From an uncultured Mollicutes bacterium (GTDB taxonomy: Bacteria > Bacillota_I > Bacilli_A > RFN20 > CAG-826), in NCBI GenBank assembly GCA_900540395.1, contig UQFQ01000029.1, positions 1 through 10,308 on the forward strand: 10,308 nucleotides of DNA. The letters run 5' to 3'. The notes under the pieces are model-generated. The model saw only the letters and a list, made by a program, of their open reading frames with translations, was not told where the DNA came from and searched no databases. The position numbers were made by a program, and so were the translations under genes. The stretch's first letter is position 1. Every line of letters starts with the position of its first letter. This document shows positions 1 to 4,505 of this stretch, piece after piece.

Positions 1-187
1 CAGACCATTAATCACATTTTCTTCATAAACCGAATAATCGAATTTCCTATACTAATTAAAATCGATACTTATCGCTTTTTCTCTTATTTAGATTTTGTCT
101 AAATTTTACAATTCATTAATATTAAAATGTAACTTGTTATGCCAGATGTTGGCGTTAAATATTTCTCCTTTTCTTAATTTTTGACAC

Positions 188-232
188 AAAAAATAAGGTC
201 AAAGAAGCCACTACATTATTAGTTCTTTGACC
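188..232 (-). terminator. Rho-independent terminator-like hairpin, minus strand
   Basis: GGTCAAAGAA (197-206) and TTCTTTGACC (223-232) form a perfect 10-bp inverted repeat with a 16-nt loop. Read on the minus strand the stem is followed by TTATTTTTT (195 down to 188), which fits an intrinsic terminator. On the plus strand no T-run follows. The odd point is that no minus-strand gene lies immediately upstream, because the neighbour at 356 is on the plus strand. It may end read-through from the minus-strand regulator operon, or be left over from a lost gene. Confidence 0.45.
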
Positions 233-318
233 ATAAATTAAGGCAAATATTTCTTCTTGAAAGCATTTAAAATCATCAAAAGTTTTTTAGATTTTTAAAC
301 ACTGAAACTTATTTTTCT

Positions 319-347
319 TTCACTAGAAAAAGAAATTGTGTGATAAT
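319..347 (+). promoter_or_regulatory. Candidate sigma-A promoter, possibly leaderless
   Basis: A -35-like TTCACT (319-324, 4 of 6 consensus bases) is separated by 17 bp from GATAAT (342-347). The -10 box carries a TG one base upstream (339-340), making an extended -10 element. Transcription would begin about 7 nt after the -10, at 354-356, which coincides with the ATG at 356. The 13-bp inverted-repeat arm at 334-346 overlaps this -10. Confidence 0.45.
334..346 (+). repeat. Left arm of a 13-bp inverted repeat flanking the membrane gene
   Basis: AATTGTGTGATAA here is the exact reverse complement of TTATCACACAATT at 1130-1142. With three mismatched bases in between, ATTTA just inside also matches. 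The two arms bracket the 356-1120 gene closely, at 9 bp before its start and 9 bp after its stop. Confidence 0.7.
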
Positions 348-355
348 CAATTTAG

Positions 356-1120
356 ATGGATTACTATTGGTTCTCAATATTACTTGCCTCTTTAGTTATT
401 GCTTTTTCACTATTTGTTGGACTTATTAAAAGTGAAAAACTAGTAGTTTTTATATTAGCTTTATTTGCTAGTATTCTCTTAATTTGGAAAATAATTGAGT
501 TTACTTACTATGGTTTAACTCATACTGGAACATATCCAATAGAAATATCTCATATAAGCTATTTTGTTTTTAGCGTAATCATTTTAAGTGGCATTAAGAA
601 GCTTTATTTTGCAGGAGGTATTTTTGCTTTTATTAGTGGATGTGGATATACACTTGCTGGACTTGTTTCACCTAAATCCATTGTTACTTCATTAGATTTT
701 CCTATCTTTGTAATGGGTGTTATATCACACATGATGCTACTTTTAGGTGGTATGCTTGTGCTATTTAAATATAGTAAATATAACATTAAACATTTTTATT
801 TCCCAATAATTGGCTTAATACTAGCTTGTATTTTGGCTTACCTTGCTGAAAATCATTACATCTATCCAGATGCAACAGGTTTAGATAATTTAGTTATCAT
901 TAAACTCATTAATGGATCAATACTTTCTTATCTAGGGGTAAACTTAGATAATCAGCTTTTAAATTGGTCCGTAACTATTCTTATTTTTATTCTTGTTGGT
1001 GCTTTAATTTTCTTAATAAATGTTTTTAATAACTATCTTTTTAAAAACAAAGTAAATAATCACTATAACATTGGTTTATTACCACTTCTTCAAGGTAATC
1101 GAATCTATAAAGCTAAATAA
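356..1120 (+). CDS. YwaF/TMEM164-like integral membrane protein
   Basis: This 254-residue protein is almost wholly hydrophobic, with about seven membrane segments and a short basic C-terminal tail. It resembles the YwaF (TIGR02206)/TMEM164 family. The signs are a Y-P-I-E-I-S-H stretch at residues 60-66 where the family usually has L-P-L-H-L-C, a G-x-x-x-x-L-x-x-L-x-x-P block near 97-106, an I-S-H motif at 123-125, and N-H-Y-I-Y near 167. Human TMEM164 is reported to be a phospholipid acyltransferase that needs a Cys and a His. Here the Cys position appears to be Ser65, while His125 is kept, so the activity is uncertain. The ATG at 356 has no Shine-Dalgarno sequence, and the extended -10 at 339-347 would place transcription at or near the start codon. 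It stands alone, convergent with the regulator operon. The family call is moderate; that it is a multi-pass membrane protein is sure. Confidence 0.65.
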   Translation: MDYYWFSILLASLVIAFSLFVGLIKSEKLVVFILALFASILLIWKIIEFTYYGLTHTGTYPIEISHISYFVFSVIILSGIKKLYFAGGIFAFISGCGYTLAGLVSPKSIVTSLDFPIFVMGVISHMMLLLGGMLVLFKYSKYNIKHFYFPIIGLILACILAYLAENHYIYPDATGLDNLVIIKLINGSILSYLGVNLDNQLLNWSVTILIFILVGALIFLINVFNNYLFKNKVNNHYNIGLLPLLQGNRIYKAK

Positions 1121-1129
1121 TTAAATCTT

Positions 1130-1142
1130 TTATCACACAATT
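1130..1142 (-). repeat. Right arm of the 13-bp inverted repeat
   Basis: TTATCACACAATT is the perfect reverse complement of 334-346. It lies in the 31-bp convergent gap between the membrane gene and the small-protein gene, so it is not a promoter for either one. Confidence 0.7.
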
Positions 1143-1144
1143 AA

Positions 1145-1175
1145 AGCTAAGTTAAATTGTTATTTTAACATAGCT
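1145..1175. terminator. Possible bidirectional hairpin between convergent genes
   Basis: AGCTAAGTTAAA (1145-1156) pairs with TTTAACATAGCT (1164-1175) in a 12-bp stem with one mismatch and a 7-nt loop. It overlaps the stop codon of the minus-strand small gene. T-rich flanks are short (TTTAATT on the minus side, none on the plus side), so termination strength is doubtful. Confidence 0.3.
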
Positions 1176-1376
1176 TCCATCAGCCGCTTTTACTTCAACA
1201 AGAACAAAATGTCCGTATTCTTTTTTAAACTTTTTAAGTTTTTTATAGAGTTCATTAACATCTATATTTTTGTCTTTAAATTCATCAATACGTTTAAAGC
1301 CAATCTTGATGAAAAAAAGCGGAAAGTAGAAAGTAAATTTAAAATTGTCTTCTTTATCAATTACTTTAATTTTCAT
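1152..1376 (-). CDS. Small stand-alone copy of the XRE regulator's C-terminal domain
   Basis: This 74-residue protein has no signal peptide or clear membrane helix. Its start K-I-K-V-I-D-K-E-D, the F-x-F-P-L-F-F that follows, the middle I-D-V-N-E-L and the end V-E-V-K-A-A-D-G-S-Y-V-K-I-T-I line up in order with residues about 83-163 of the adjacent regulator (K-I-L-V-N-S-A-E-G-D, V-N-F-P-V-A-L, I-D-F-E-Q-V, V-N-V-K-S-A-E-G-D-T-V-I-I-R-V). The pattern of two terminal beta-hairpins around a helical middle resembles the small domain found at the N-terminus of Bacillus YvlB-type proteins; that family name is from memory. The ATG lies 2 nt after the regulator's stop and has no convincing ribosome-binding site, so translational coupling is likely. 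I infer a partner or modulator of the regulator. Confidence 0.7.
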   Translation of the reverse strand: MKIKVIDKEDNFKFTFYFPLFFIKIGFKRIDEFKDKNIDVNELYKKLKKFKKEYGHFVLVEVKAADGSYVKITI

Positions 1377-1378
1377 AA

Positions 1379-1870
1379 TTAATATTCAACACGAATTATT
1401 ACAGTATCGCCTTCAGCACTTTTAACATTAACAATTTCACCAATAATTCCTTTTTTGACTAACTCAAAGACTTGTTCAAAGTCAATAGTATTAAGTAAAT
1501 CTTTAGCGTCTTTATCGCCACCAATATTTGAAGCAGTTAAAGCTTTTGCTAAAGTAACTCCAAGGGCAACTGGAAAATTAACAGTTACTTCATCGCCTTC
1601 TGCTGAATTAACTAAAATCTTTAAAAGAGCTTTATTATAATCATAATCTTCTAAGACTTTAGTATCTGTCTTTTTACCGGTTAATAATTCATCTAAACTA
1701 ACTTCTAAAATCTTAGCTAGTTCTGGAAGAATAGAGATATCAGGTGCTGATAAATCGTTCTCCCACTTTGAAATACTTTGAGGCGTTATATTAATTTTTG
1801 AAGCAATATCCTCTTGAGTTAAATTCTTTTCTTTTCTTAAACGTTGAAATCTTTGTCCAAATGTTTCCAT
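1379..1870 (-). CDS. XRE-family transcriptional regulator with a YvlB-like C-terminal domain
   Basis: The 163-residue protein has an N-terminal HTH_3 (Cro/CI) domain at about residues 6-62: F-G-Q-R-F-Q-R-L-R-K-E-K-N-L-T-Q-E-D-I-A, then the recognition helix T-P-Q-S-I-S-K-W-E-N and the stabilising helices up to S-L-D-E-L-L-T-G. After a linker, residues about 82-163 form a second domain bounded by two similar strands (N-S-A-E-G-D-E-V-T-V and K-S-A-E-G-D-T-V-I-I). A free copy of that domain is encoded immediately downstream. The ATG at 1868-1870 is supported by AAGGAG (1881-1886 on the minus strand), 10 nt upstream. A dyad-rich region at 1942-1985 lies upstream and is a natural site for autoregulation. 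The C-terminal domain probably senses a ligand or controls oligomerisation; no target is known. Confidence 0.85.
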   Translation of the reverse strand: METFGQRFQRLRKEKNLTQEDIASKINITPQSISKWENDLSAPDISILPELAKILEVSLDELLTGKKTDTKVLEDYDYNKALLKILVNSAEGDEVTVNFPVALGVTLAKALTASNIGGDKDAKDLLNTIDFEQVFELVKKGIIGEIVNVKSAEGDTVIIRVEY

Positions 1871-1892
1871 AAATTTTTATCTCCTTGCTTCA

Positions 1893-1898
1893 ATTATA
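1893..1898 (-). promoter_or_regulatory. Perfect -10 hexamer before the XRE gene
   Basis: TATAAT on the minus strand lies 6 nt before the Shine-Dalgarno sequence of the regulator. No good -35 is found 16-18 bp further upstream, and the resulting leader would begin at the ribosome-binding site itself. It is a plausible but unproven promoter, which would need activation or an unusual sigma contact. Confidence 0.3.
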
Positions 1899-1941
1899 AA
1901 AAAGGTATTCTTAAATCCTATCATCTAGAGGTTGAAAAGTT

Positions 1942-1985
1942 AGTTAAATCACTCAACTATTGGTTGATTTTAACTCAACTAGTTG
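1942..1985. promoter_or_regulatory. Candidate operator cluster for the XRE regulator
   Basis: ACTCAACTA occurs at 1951-1959 and again at 1973-1981, 22 bp apart, close to two helical turns. Each begins a dyad: CAACT-ATT-GGTTG (1954-1966, imperfect) and CAACTAGTTG (1976-1985, perfect). AGTTAAATCA (1942-1951) and TGATTTTAACT (1965-1975) form a further inverted pair with a 1-base gap. The cluster sits 72-115 bp upstream of the regulator's start, which suits an autoregulatory site. Confidence 0.45.
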
Positions 1986-2051
1986 TTTTTTATTTAATTT
2001 ATTGAGGTTTCATAAACCATTAAAAATTAAAAAAACCATGCAAAACATTCA

Positions 2052-3005
2052 TTAAAGTTTAAAATACATAATTTTTGTGTCTTTAAAGTCAATAGAAGAA
2101 TACTCTATCTTTTTAATGCTCATTTCTTCATAAGTTTTGTAATAATAAACAAAATTAATCGGATCTAAAACACTAGTATAAATTGTTATTTCGCTTTTAT
2201 TTTCACTAGTTAAAGCCGCTCCTTTAATCACTCCTACACTTGCTAAAATATGAAAAGCTTCATTTACTAAATTGTCATTTATAGATAAAGTTTCTTCCAT
2301 TCTTTCTTTTAAATATAAAGTTTTAATAAAACGAGATGGAGAAGATGAATCTCCTGGTAAACCATGTGCATTTAAACCAATACAATATGGTTTTAAATCA
2401 CTTTTACTAGTTAAATTATTAAGATAATACTTATTAGATAAATTTCCATATTGTTTAATGTTTTCTAAGTGAAATGGAAAAGAAGGATTGTTTGTTAATA
2501 CTTCATATGGATTATCATAAATTTTAATTCCATCTATATCTGGTTCTAAAACAATAGATTTATCTTTATCAGAAATTAAATAATGTAAATAACTCAAAGG
2601 TAAACCTTCTTTAAAACTTTTAGCTACGAGATGAATGTTTTGACTAAGTTTTTTAACTTCATCTACTGTTTTAGCATTAATTAATAAATAGTTAATTAGT
2701 TCATATGGAGCAAGGTTAATCTTATTTTCTTGCGTATCTTCATAATAATAAGCATTACCTGGATAATTTAAACCAGCAATACATAAACCATCTTCATTCA
2801 TCGCTTCAGCAAATAAAGGATAGTTATCAATTAATGAACCTATGCCCATTATCTTTTTATTAACTGTTTCTTCTTTTAAAAACTTATATTTCATCAAATA
2901 AGTTTCTTTTATTGTTATTACTCCTTCATTAAAGTGATACTCTAAATCAAGATTTCGTCCAAAAACGTAATTATCTTTATATTTTAATTTTAATGATGTA
3001 CACAT
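2052..3005 (-). CDS. bsh: Bile salt hydrolase (choloylglycine hydrolase family)
   Basis: This N-terminal-nucleophile hydrolase cleaves the amide bond of glycine- or taurine-conjugated bile acids, normally in the cytoplasm. I place the start at the ATG at 3003-3005, which gives 317 residues beginning M-C-T-S; removal of Met exposes the catalytic Cys2. An AAAGGA site lies 9 nt upstream. A start 30 nt further upstream would bury Cys2 and would lie within the -10-like box. Family residues are visible: Cys2, Arg17, Asp20 in F-G-R-N-L-D, Asn80 in G-L-N-Y-P-G, Asn172-Asn173 in L-T-N-N-P-S-F, and Arg225 in G-L-P-G-D-S-S-S-P-S-R-F. The G-L-N-Y and L-T-N-N-P motifs and the length match bile salt hydrolases better than penicillin V acylases, but substrate cannot be proved from sequence. 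The loop before G-L-P-G-D reads C-I-G-L-N-A-H (208-214), unlike the S-R-G or G-x-G loops I know. The gene is monocistronic and divergent from ylmH. Confidence 0.93.
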   Translation of the reverse strand: MCTSLKLKYKDNYVFGRNLDLEYHFNEGVITIKETYLMKYKFLKEETVNKKIMGIGSLIDNYPLFAEAMNEDGLCIAGLNYPGNAYYYEDTQENKINLAPYELINYLLINAKTVDEVKKLSQNIHLVAKSFKEGLPLSYLHYLISDKDKSIVLEPDIDGIKIYDNPYEVLTNNPSFPFHLENIKQYGNLSNKYYLNNLTSKSDLKPYCIGLNAHGLPGDSSSPSRFIKTLYLKERMEETLSINDNLVNEAFHILASVGVIKGAALTSENKSEITIYTSVLDPINFVYYYKTYEEMSIKKIEYSSIDFKDTKIMYFKL

Positions 3006-3025
3006 ACTTTTCTTTCCTTTTCTAT

Positions 3026-3034
3026 ATTCTACCA
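3026..3034 (-). promoter_or_regulatory. Extended -10 candidate for the bile salt hydrolase gene
   Basis: The minus strand reads TGGTAGAAT (3034 to 3026): a TG, one base, then TAGAAT, 5 of 6 consensus bases. No clear -35 is present. Initiation would fall near 3019, giving a very short leader that begins at the Shine-Dalgarno sequence. It overlaps the upstream in-frame ATG at 3033-3035, which argues against that start. Confidence 0.35.
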
Positions 3035-3084
3035 TTAAGTTTAAAAATTAACTTTAAAGTGATTAAATAACTTTTTTATCTATT

Positions 3085-3116
3085 TATAATTTCTTTCTTT
3101 TTTTAAAGAAAAGAAA
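3085..3116 (+). promoter_or_regulatory. -10 box and adjoining hairpin in the ylmH leader
   Basis: TATAAT at 3085-3090 is a perfect -10, with only a weak -35 (ATTAAA, 3062-3067) 17 bp upstream. Directly after it, a T/C-rich arm (3090-3100) pairs with an A/G-rich arm (3105-3116) through 11 base pairs with one bulged A and a TTTT loop. The hairpin ends 17 nt before the ATG. It contains no ribosome-binding site, so its role, if any, would be in mRNA stability or attenuation. Confidence 0.35.
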
Positions 3117-3133
3117 GAAATAAAATCTTCTAT

Positions 3134-3925
3134 ATGGACGAAATAAACTACTTAATTGCTCATATAAAAGATTTAGCTAGAAAATCAAGTAAAGAAGGCA
3201 TTATGACTTCAACTTCATTTTTGTCATTAAGTGAACAAAGCGAAATAAATAAAGCTTTACCAAGTTTAAACAAAGAATATTTAAATGAATTAAATTTTAT
3301 TTTAGATGGCGGAAAGAGGGAAAATAGTGATCGAAAAATTCTTTTTATCGTTCCTTCATTTTTAAATGACTATTTTGAAGAATTTAAAAAGGAAAGAATC
3401 TCTCTTTTGCACTTAACTCCTAAAAACGCTAAGTATAGTGAAAAATTAACACATAGAGACTATCTTGGTGCTTTAATGAATTTAGGTTATAAAAGAGAAA
3501 AGATTGGTGATATTATTGTTAACTTTGAAAATCAAAATGAAGCAATTATCTATCTTGATAGTCTGATAAAAGATACTGTCATAAATGAATTAGTTTCGGT
3601 TAAACATACCTCATTAAAAATTAAAGAAATTGAATTAAATAATCCTCCTTTTTCTCCACATTTTGAATACATATCAATCTATGTTTCTTCATTAAGGTTA
3701 GACAATGTAATTAAGGAAACTTTTAAATTAGCTAGAGAAGTCGCTAAAGAATTAATTGAAAAAGAATTTGTTTTTGTTAATGGTCTAACTCAATCTTCAC
3801 CATCATACCAATTAAAGAAAAACGATCGAGTCTCTGTTAAAAGCAAAGGTAAATTTATTTTCCTTGATGAAACAAATGTAAATAAAAAAGGAAAGTATCA
3901 CACTATTATCAAGAAGTATAGTTAG
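3134..3925 (+). CDS. ylmH: YlmH-like S4-domain RNA-binding protein
   Basis: The 263-residue protein matches the YlmH family throughout. An N-terminal half (about 1-90) includes F-L-S-L-S-E-Q and F-I-L-D-G-G. A middle section has L-T-H-R-D-Y-L-G-A-L-M-N-L-G and K-I-G-D-I-I-V. A C-terminal S4 RNA-binding domain (about 184-245) carries S-L-R-L-D-N-V, V-F-V-N-G and the basic strand R-V-S-V-K-S-K-G-K. Homologues bind the large ribosomal subunit and have been linked to rescue of stalled ribosomes (RQC) and, in some cocci, to cell division. The gene usually lies in the sepF-ylmG-ylmH-divIVA cluster; here it stands alone beside a bile salt hydrolase. The ATG at 3134 has only a poor A/G-rich stretch upstream and no AGGAG. 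The stop is TAG. Family assignment is firm; the precise role is inferred. Confidence 0.88.
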   Translation: MDEINYLIAHIKDLARKSSKEGIMTSTSFLSLSEQSEINKALPSLNKEYLNELNFILDGGKRENSDRKILFIVPSFLNDYFEEFKKERISLLHLTPKNAKYSEKLTHRDYLGALMNLGYKREKIGDIIVNFENQNEAIIYLDSLIKDTVINELVSVKHTSLKIKEIELNNPPFSPHFEYISIYVSSLRLDNVIKETFKLAREVAKELIEKEFVFVNGLTQSSPSYQLKKNDRVSVKSKGKFIFLDETNVNKKGKYHTIIKKYS

Positions 3926-4014
3926 TAAAAATTAATAAAGATAAATAGTAAATTCTTTATATTAAGATAAAAACTTTGCAAAAGTCAGTTATTTTAATAG
4001 ATTTTGATGTCCTT

Positions 4015-4041
4015 ATACTATATAGTATATAGTGTTGGAGG
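4015..4041 (+). promoter_or_regulatory. AT palindrome and strong ribosome-binding site
   Basis: ATACTATATAGTAT (4015-4028) is a perfect 14-bp palindrome. It overlaps possible -10 boxes (TATAGT at 4028-4033, 18 bp after TTGATG at 4004-4009) and is followed by GGAGG at 4037-4041, 11 nt before the ATG at 4053. The arrangement looks like an operator over a promoter for a small regulator gene, but the reading frame that follows is short. Confidence 0.4.
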
Positions 4042-4052
4042 ATACATCTTTT

Positions 4053-4117
4053 ATGTTGAATTCAACTAGAAAAAGGTCATCGCTCTGTTGCTTCTTTATT
4101 TACTACTTACTAAGTAA
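4053..4117 (+). pseudogene. Broken hydrophobic N-terminus after GGAGG
   Basis: From the ATG at 4053 the frame begins M-L-N-S-T-R-K and continues for 23 codons to a TAA at 4122-4124. If one A were added to the five-A run at 4070-4074, the reading would become M-L-N-S-T-R-K-K-V-I-A-L-L-L-L-Y-L-L-L-T-K and stop at TAA 4115-4117. That product looks like a signal anchor; its R-K-x-V-x-x-L-x-L-x-x-L-x-x-K pattern also loosely recalls the first helix of PadR regulators, and the palindrome upstream would suit such a gene. I cannot decide between gene debris, a small peptide or a frameshift in a homopolymer. Confidence 0.3.
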
Positions 4118-4123
4118 AATATA

Positions 4124-4234
4124 ATGAAAAAGAGGTTTAGGAAGAAATTCCTAAAAAAAATGTTAAGGTTATTCAAGATTCTCCTCGAAATAATCTTAAC
4201 ATCGCTTCTTATCATCTATATTTTAGTCAAGTAG
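4124..4234 (+). CDS. Micro-ORF A: basic, single-span hydrophobic peptide
   Basis: The frame encodes 36 residues: a strongly basic start (M-K-K-R-F-R-K-K-F-L-K-K) followed by M-L-R-L-F-K-I-L-L-E and one hydrophobic span (I-I-L-T-S-L-L-I-I-Y-I-L-V) ending in K. An inner ATG at 4160 starts exactly at the part shared with micro-ORF B. No good ribosome-binding site precedes 4124; an AGGAAG lies 15 nt before 4160 but inside a hairpin. The shape is like small membrane toxins of type I systems, though AT-rich non-coding DNA often gives such translations. Support for coding comes from comparison with the second copy: of 7 differences, 5 are silent in this frame. Confidence 0.35.
   Translation: MKKRFRKKFLKKMLRLFKILLEIILTSLLIIYILVK
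4136..4155. other. Perfect 8-bp hairpin with GAAA loop
   Basis: TTTAGGAA (4136-4143) pairs with TTCCTAAA (4148-4155) around a GAAA tetraloop, directly before the first 64-bp copy. On the plus-strand RNA it would enclose the only purine-rich ribosome-binding candidate (AGGAAG) before the inner ATG at 4160. No second such hairpin is seen before the second copy. Confidence 0.5.
4156..4219 (+). repeat. 64-bp direct repeat, copy 1
   Basis: It is identical to 4311-4374 at 57 of 64 positions without gaps, by hand alignment. The copies begin 155 bp apart and are in the same orientation. Both start AAAAATGTTAA and end in CTTCTTATCAT-(C/T)-TAT. Confidence 0.85.
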
Positions 4235-4251
4235 TATAAAGTTGTCAATGG

Positions 4252-4268
4252 GGCCGATGGCCTTTTTT
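4252..4268 (+). terminator. Short GC hairpin followed by six T
   Basis: GGCC (4252-4255) and GGCC (4259-4262) pair around GAT, followed by TTTTTT (4263-4268). The stem is only 4 bp but all G-C, and it is the most GC-rich spot of this region. It lies 18 nt after the stop of micro-ORF A, where a terminator of that transcript would be expected. Confidence 0.4.
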
Positions 4269-4310
4269 GATCCAATATTTTTAACCAATATTTTTAATTT
4301 TAGCTTTTAG

Positions 4311-4374
4311 AAAAATGTTAAAGTTATTCAACATTTTGCTAGAAATAATCTTAACATCACTTCTTATCATTTAT
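4311..4374 (+). repeat. 64-bp direct repeat, copy 2
   Basis: Second, diverged copy of 4156-4219. Flanking sequences on either side are unrelated between the copies, so the duplication covers only this segment as far as it can now be seen. Confidence 0.85.
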
Positions 4375-4452
4375 AGCAAAATAGCTCCGTCAATGAATAT
4401 GCAACTACTTATTGGTATAATCAATTTAATAATTCCGTTATTTCTAAAGTGA
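4315..4452 (+). CDS. Micro-ORF B: two-span hydrophobic peptide
   Basis: The frame encodes 45 residues: M-L-K-L-F-N-I-L-L-E then a first span (I-I-L-T-S-L-L-I-I-Y), a short loop (S-K-I-A-P-S-M-N-M-Q) and a second span (L-L-I-G-I-I-N-L-I-I-P-L-F-L) ending in K and TGA. Its first 20 residues match micro-ORF A from that peptide's second Met at 18 of 20 positions. No ribosome-binding site is visible, which counts against translation. A different frame over the same DNA gives a longer, polar reading interrupted by a TAG, so a decayed larger gene is the main alternative. Confidence 0.35.
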   Translation: MLKLFNILLEIILTSLLIIYSKIAPSMNMQLLIGIINLIIPLFLK

Positions 4453-4505
4453 GACTTTATTTTTCTCGTATTTTTTCAAAAGTTTGCAGAGGATATTACA
4501 ACTAT

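Larger units (their letters stand above)
1..355. other. Intergenic region left of the membrane-protein gene
   Basis: No gene could be supported here. On the plus strand a reading frame is open from base 1 to a TAA at 100-102, but its 33 residues match nothing I recognise and it has no visible start. A short AT-rich hairpin (stem 86-92 with 98-104, followed by a few T) could be a weak plus-strand terminator for a gene left of the window. On the minus strand two fragments without start codons are open: about 43 residues ending at a TAA near 162-164, and about 17 residues running off the left edge. They may be chance or gene debris. The clear elements in this stretch are the hairpin at 188-232 and the promoter at 319-347. 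Confidence 0.5.
3926..4505. other. 580-bp region without a conventional gene
   Basis: The stretch between ylmH and the AAA_14 ATPase has no long reading frame. From left to right it holds about 90 bp with nothing recognised, an AT palindrome followed by GGAGG (4015-4041), a short broken hydrophobic frame (4053-4117), two diverged copies of a 64-bp segment (4156-4219, 4311-4374) with micro-ORFs across them, and a terminator-like hairpin between the copies (4252-4268). It looks like either a locus for very small membrane peptides or the decayed remains of a small operon. Confidence 0.5.

Noticed and set aside
1..102. C-terminus of a plus-strand gene entering from the left
   Set aside because: The frame is open for only 33 codons, has no recognisable motif and is of a length expected by chance at a window edge.
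2006..2018. GGTTT-CAT-AAACC hairpin as terminator of the bile salt hydrolase gene
   Set aside because: The stem is 5 bp, mostly A-T, and is not followed by a T-run on the minus strand.
3006..3035. An ATG 30 nt upstream of the chosen bile salt hydrolase start
   Set aside because: It would add ten residues before the catalytic Cys, overlaps the -10-like box and lacks a ribosome-binding site, whereas the M-C-T start has AAAGGA at 9 nt.
4063..4234. A decayed IS200/IS605-type TnpA, suggested by L-E-K-G-H-R-S-V-A-S-L-F and V-K-Y-N-E-K-E-V in one frame
   Set aside because: The frame is broken by stops, the match is loose, and no H-x-H motif, catalytic Tyr region or element ends are seen.
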